Below are positions 60,201 through 64,000 of a stretch of DNA of 64,000 nucleotides, in pieces. The notes under the pieces were generated by a model that had not been told where the DNA came from, made no database searches, and saw only the letters and a program-made list of their open reading frames with translations. Position 1 is the first letter of the stretch, and each line of letters opens with the position of its first letter. The DNA is from Solanum dulcamara (Eukaryota > Streptophyta > Magnoliopsida > Solanales > Solanaceae): contig NC_077238.1 of the NCBI RefSeq assembly GCF_947179165.1, forward strand, positions 42,213,793 through 42,277,792. Direction: 5' to 3'. Position numbers and translations under genes: made by a program.

Positions 60201-61706
60201 TATCTTTTTGAGAGTTTTTCTGACTGATTTGACCGATGGTGGAGTTATTGTTTAAATGGTTCAAAATCATCTCTTGTGTTAGGTGTGAAGACAAGACAAG
60301 AAAGTGATCTGACTTTTGTTGATTTGAAGAAAGTTGTTTCCAAAAAATCCATTGAAGCTTTCTCCCAAGGGGGGATGGTATGATTTGTTACCAAGGTCAA
60401 ATATGTGTTCCCAATGTTGATGGTCTGAGGGAAATGATATTATCCTAAGCTCATAGTTCTTGATATTCTATTCATCTTGGATCCACCAAAATGTATCGCA
60501 ATTTGAGAGAGGTTTATTGGTGGAATGGTATGAAAAGGGACAATTATAGATTTTGTGGCTAATTGTCCTAATTATCAATAAGTTAAAGTTGAGAACCAAA
60601 AATTGGGAAGTTTAGCCCAAGACATTGAAATTCCCACTTGAAAGTGGAAAGACTTGATTATCTCCTTCATTACAGGTTTGCCTTAAAATCATAGGCAACA
60701 TGATTTAAATTGGATTATTATGGACCAAATGACCAAGTCGACATATTCTCTTCCCCTCAAGACTTCATTTTCAGCCAAAGATTATGCCAAGATTTATATC
60801 CGAGAGTTGTTTAAACTTCATGGTATTCCTTTATCTATCATCTCAAATCGAGGTACTCAATTTACATCTCAATTTTAGAGGTTTTTCGAAAAGGGTCTTG
60901 TTAATCAAGTTAAGCTTACTGCAGCTTTTCATCTGCAAATTGATGGTCAAGTCGAACAGACTGTTTAGACTTTAAAGAACATTTTGAGGGCATGTGTGAT
61001 TGACTTCAAGGGAAATTGGGATGATCATCTACCATTGATTTTGTTTCCTTACAACAATAGCTACTATTCTAGTATGTAAGTTGCTCTATTAGAAGCTTTA
61101 TATTGTAGGAGATGTAGGTCTCCTATTGGTTGGTTTAAGGTTGGAAATGTCGCTTTGATTTTATCTGAGTTGGTGCATGATGCTATAGGCAAAGTTAGAC
61201 TCACTTGAGAGAGATTGAAGACTACCTAAGGTCGATAAATGTCTTATGCCGATGTGAGTAGAAGGCAACTTGAATTTGAGGTTGATGATTAAGTTTACTT
61301 GAAAATCTCAACCATGAAAATCATAATGTGTTATGGTAAAAACCAGAATCTTAGTCCCTGATATGTAGGCCTATATTAGATTTTGAGGTGTATCAGCAAA
61401 GTACCACATAAGTTGGATTTACCTTCAGAGTTGGCATCGGTATATTTGGTGTTTCATATCTCCTTGTTGAAGAAATGTATTGGAGATCCTACTATTATTG
61501 TGCCTTTAGAGAGTGTGGGAGTAAAAGAGAGTTTATCCTATGAGAAAGTTTCTATTGAGATTCAAGACCATCATGTTTGGAAATTGAGGAATAAGGAAAT
61601 GGCCTCCGTTAAAGAGTTATGGAGGAACCAAGAGGTTGAAGGTGCTACATGGGAGGCCGAACATAATGACATGATATCCCCATTTTTTCCCTTCGTTTTG
61701 ACTTGA
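60201..61706 (+). pseudogene. R7 integrase and C-terminal tail
   Basis: The zinc-binding part is near 60470-60590 and decayed. The core has IIMDQMTKST (first Asp kept), Asn for the second Asp (AAT at 60846-60848, SNRGTQFTS), and a VEQT segment with the Glu near 60950. A KISTMKIIMCYGKN segment is near 61300. The open piece 61383-61706 runs through KVPHKLDLPSELASVYLVFHIS, LKKCIGDPTI, ESLSYEKVSIEIQDH and the tail EVEGATWEAEHNDMI, with TGA at 61704-61706. It is the best preserved chromodomain-like tail here after R2. Confidence 0.86.
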
Positions 61707-61947
61707 GGTATTTAATTTCCTCATGATTTACTCTTATGAATTCATTTCATCTTTTTTGTGTCTTTCATATGCATGCATGTCCATGAAGTTAATTTTAAGT
61801 CATGTCTTAGCTTGAGGTTGAATATTTCTTGATTTATACATTTTTAATGTGTTGGTGCATTCATGATGGTTTGATAGTCTCTTTTTGTACTATATTCATG
61901 CTAGTCAAGTTCTCATTCTAAGACGAATGTTTCCAAAGATGAGATAT
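61707..61947 (+). other. R7 3' spacer and polypurine tract
   Basis: Noncoding. CTAAGACGAATGTTTCC near 61918 is a weak form of the pre-tract block, followed by AAAGATGAGATAT before the LTR. Confidence 0.65.
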
Positions 61948-62390
61948 TGTAAGACCCCAAAAATTGGAATAGTTGAGTTGAAAAGAAGTGCAGAGAAAAG
62001 TTTGAGAGGTGACCTCCACAAAGCCTTTGACGGAGTGTTATGGGCTCCACAACTCATGGACATTACCCGTGAAGGGAAGTGTTTGAAGAAATTTTAAAGG
62101 TTCCCTCCACGAGCCCCTTAACAGCCCAGGGTGACCTACATGGCTCATGGAGGGTAGTACTGAAAGCGACCCTAAGTTGGAAATCAATAAAGTGTAAAGG
62201 ATCCTTGTACGAGATTACCTATGGATCGTATAAGGTCCTACGGCCCATAAGAGTCATCATAAAAGGTTTTCTGAGAATTTTGATAAAGAGTTGGGCATGG
62301 GTGACCAATATAAATAGGTATATGGCCCATATAAGGTACTATGTGTCACACTCAAATCCCATTAAGACAGACAGGCACTCGATGTCCTAA
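61948..62390 (+). repeat. R7 3' LTR, first part
   Basis: It starts TGTAAGACCCC like S2. The beginning holds CCACGAGCC / CTCATGG motifs at the place where S2 and R6 have CCATGGT motifs. Similarity to the other LTRs fades after about 62390; the end is not defined. Confidence 0.65.
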
Positions 62391-63418
62391 AGGCTTGAGA
62401 GAGACAACCTATAAGATGTGCTTCCCACGCATATAAGTATGGCAATTGTAAAGTTGTGACAAGTTCATGGAGGATATAGTTACAAGAGACCAACATAGGT
62501 AGGGACAAAACATATATACAAGACTTGGCCGTTGAGGCCACAATTGTTAAAAGACAAGATACAACTGACTATATACACTTGTCTACAAAGTCTCTATAAC
62601 ATAGACAACCTTACTTTAGGTAGGAACATGGCCCTGTCTTACCCTTAACAATTGTGATGTAACAAAATAGATGCCAAAGACTCGGTAAAGCCGCGAATCA
62701 ACTTGGAGCTCACCAATAGCAGTTGAGAGTCCTATGCTCCTACTAGGGAGGTCTACTAGCTGGAGTGCATGTGCCTATAGCATGAAACATAGTGTCCCCT
62801 GTGAGGGAAGTCAATATGAAAGAATGTACTAAATATGTAAGGCAGTAGCATATGTAAAACAAAAACTCTACTTAAATCAAGTATCAAATATCTCATGAAT
62901 AGATCAAAATAAAATACCACCTTTGTTTACTCTTGTGGGATCATGTATGTTACATTTGTTTCTTTAATCTTCTATGCTTCATACTCTTTGCAAGGCATAA
63001 GATACAAATGACCAACTGATCAGTGGTATAAGAGGATGACCTGTGCTAGGCATTTTAACCCCTGGGATTCCTTCCTCATTTATATAAGTTGGGATCGACT
63101 CCATGCTAGGCTTTCTCCCCTAGGCTACCACTCTTAGACACAAATTGCTTCATGTAGTTTCTTTAATCTTTGAGATTATTACTTTGGTGGTCATAATTAT
63201 TTTTGAATTTCAACACTATGGATCAGTAGTAGATTTGAACATGCACTTAAGGAAACAACAATGACATGAAGGGTAAATGAAACGTGAATGAATTACTTAA
63301 GAGCTTAAATGACACAATGAACCCCATTTGATTAAGGAGAGGAATCATACCAGTACTTGGAAGAATAAGAATGCATATATTGAAATAATTTGGCACACTA
63401 AGGAGAGGGGAAAATATC
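62391..63418 (-). repeat. LTR-like sequence of another family, probably minus strand
   Basis: No gene is seen. GAATGTACTAAATATGT near 62832 is the reverse of the R-region motif, and the order of landmarks around it (ACCTTAC...CCTGTCTTACCC, then GAGCTCACC, then GAATGTACTAA) resembles the reverse LTRs of R3 and R6. TGTGACAAG near 62455 may be its end. Boundaries are uncertain. The last bases, AAGGAGAGGGGAAAATA (63400-63416), look like a purine tract for the LTR that follows. Confidence 0.45.
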
Positions 63419-64000
63419 TATAAGACCCTAAAATTTGGAAAGTCAGAAAAAGAGGATTAAAACATGAAAACTCAGAAACCTACAATCTTGGCACCAGGTG
63501 ATGACCACAAAGTCCATCAAGGGTCATGGTGGGAACCACTCCTCATTTTGAGCCACTATGGTGGTGACCCTAAGGTTTAGACCTATAGGGTGAGGTCCAC
63601 AATAGGGCACCACAGGCCATGAAGCCCTCCGTGATGACCCCTCTCTTGATACCTCAGATCATGATCCCAAGGCTAGGACCACGATTGGCCACCACGGTCC
63701 ATGTAGCACTTCTTGAATCATAGTGAGCTCTGTGGTGGTCACTCTGCCTGCACCACACCCACCATTCATGCTCCATAATGCTCTCTATGAACCATGAAGG
63801 GTTTCATGGAGGAAGTTGTGAAACCTTTCCGTGCCACTCCCAAAATCTAAGTCTAAGTCAATCATCACGGACACCACCACGGGCCTTGGTGAGCACCATG
63901 GACTATGATGGGTCCTCCGTGGTGAGTCTAGTTACATATTAATGAGGGGTAATCTGACCTTTTCCCTATTCTTTTATTATTGTATGTAGAAGTTTTGGGG
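63419..64000 (+). repeat. Start of another R3/R6-family LTR, cut by the window end
   Basis: TATAAGACCCTAAAATTTGG is the decayed start. The sequence corresponds to the reverse of the R6 LTR end, with TTGGCACCAGGTGATGACCAC near 63489 matching 58640-58660. It is dense in CACCACGG / CCATGG-type motifs. Confidence 0.75.

Larger units (their letters stand above)
58727..62390 (+). mobile_element. R7: Ty3/gypsy fragment, pol plus start of 3' LTR
   Basis: The sequence begins in the linker between protease and RT (KGCIYHL) at the R6 boundary, then RT, RNase H, integrase, spacer and an LTR start TGTAAGACCCC at 61948. It belongs to the same family group as R3/R6 but runs in the other direction. Its gag, protease and 5' LTR are not in the window. 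The right limit is approximate. Confidence 0.8.

Overview
The window is plant nuclear DNA that appears to consist almost entirely of transposable elements. I see no intact host gene, rRNA or tRNA. It is AT-rich. The elements are Ty3/gypsy LTR retrotransposons with domain order gag, protease, reverse transcriptase (RT), RNase H, integrase, and an integrase C-terminus that ends in a short chromodomain-like tail. Their primer-binding sites match initiator-Met tRNA. LTRs of 1.7-3.4 kb, a gag start of the MPPRR type and a pol end with WEAE...YPHLF suggest chromoviruses close to Tekay/Del. The look is of Solanaceae pericentromeric heterochromatin; the host assignment is inference.

Layout, by my own labels. 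R3 (minus strand) runs from before base 1 to 39273 and is broken by three younger plus-strand elements. R1 (431 to about 10870) sits in its left LTR, R2 (13181-23733, target-site duplication TACAT) in its integrase, and R4 (27583-36852, duplication ATTAG) in its gag. R1 itself carries S1, a minus-strand solo LTR of the R2 family (2734-6128, duplication ATGAT). R3 is inserted in the gag of an older plus-strand element, R5 (39274 to about 43754). The 3' LTR of R5 is entered by S2 (43755-45917), a solo LTR of the R3/R6 family with duplication TAAAC. R6 (minus, 45923-58726) follows with a truncated left LTR. Its right LTR is split by M1 (53185 to about 57040), an element with terminal inverted repeats of about 520 bp. 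M1 holds a decayed reading frame made of a retropepsin segment, unrecognised sequence and a gypsy-type LRTNPFQE tail. R7 (plus, 58727 to about 62390) starts abruptly between protease and RT at the edge of R6. The window ends in LTR-like sequence and the start of one more LTR at 63419.

Every gag-pol copy is dead: in-frame stops, frameshifts and lost catalytic residues are found in all of them. None can make its own proteins, and the window is best read as a history of successive insertions. The items most worth a second look are M1, a 373-bp block identical between the otherwise diverged LTRs of R2, and the loss of the same integrase aspartate in four of six copies.
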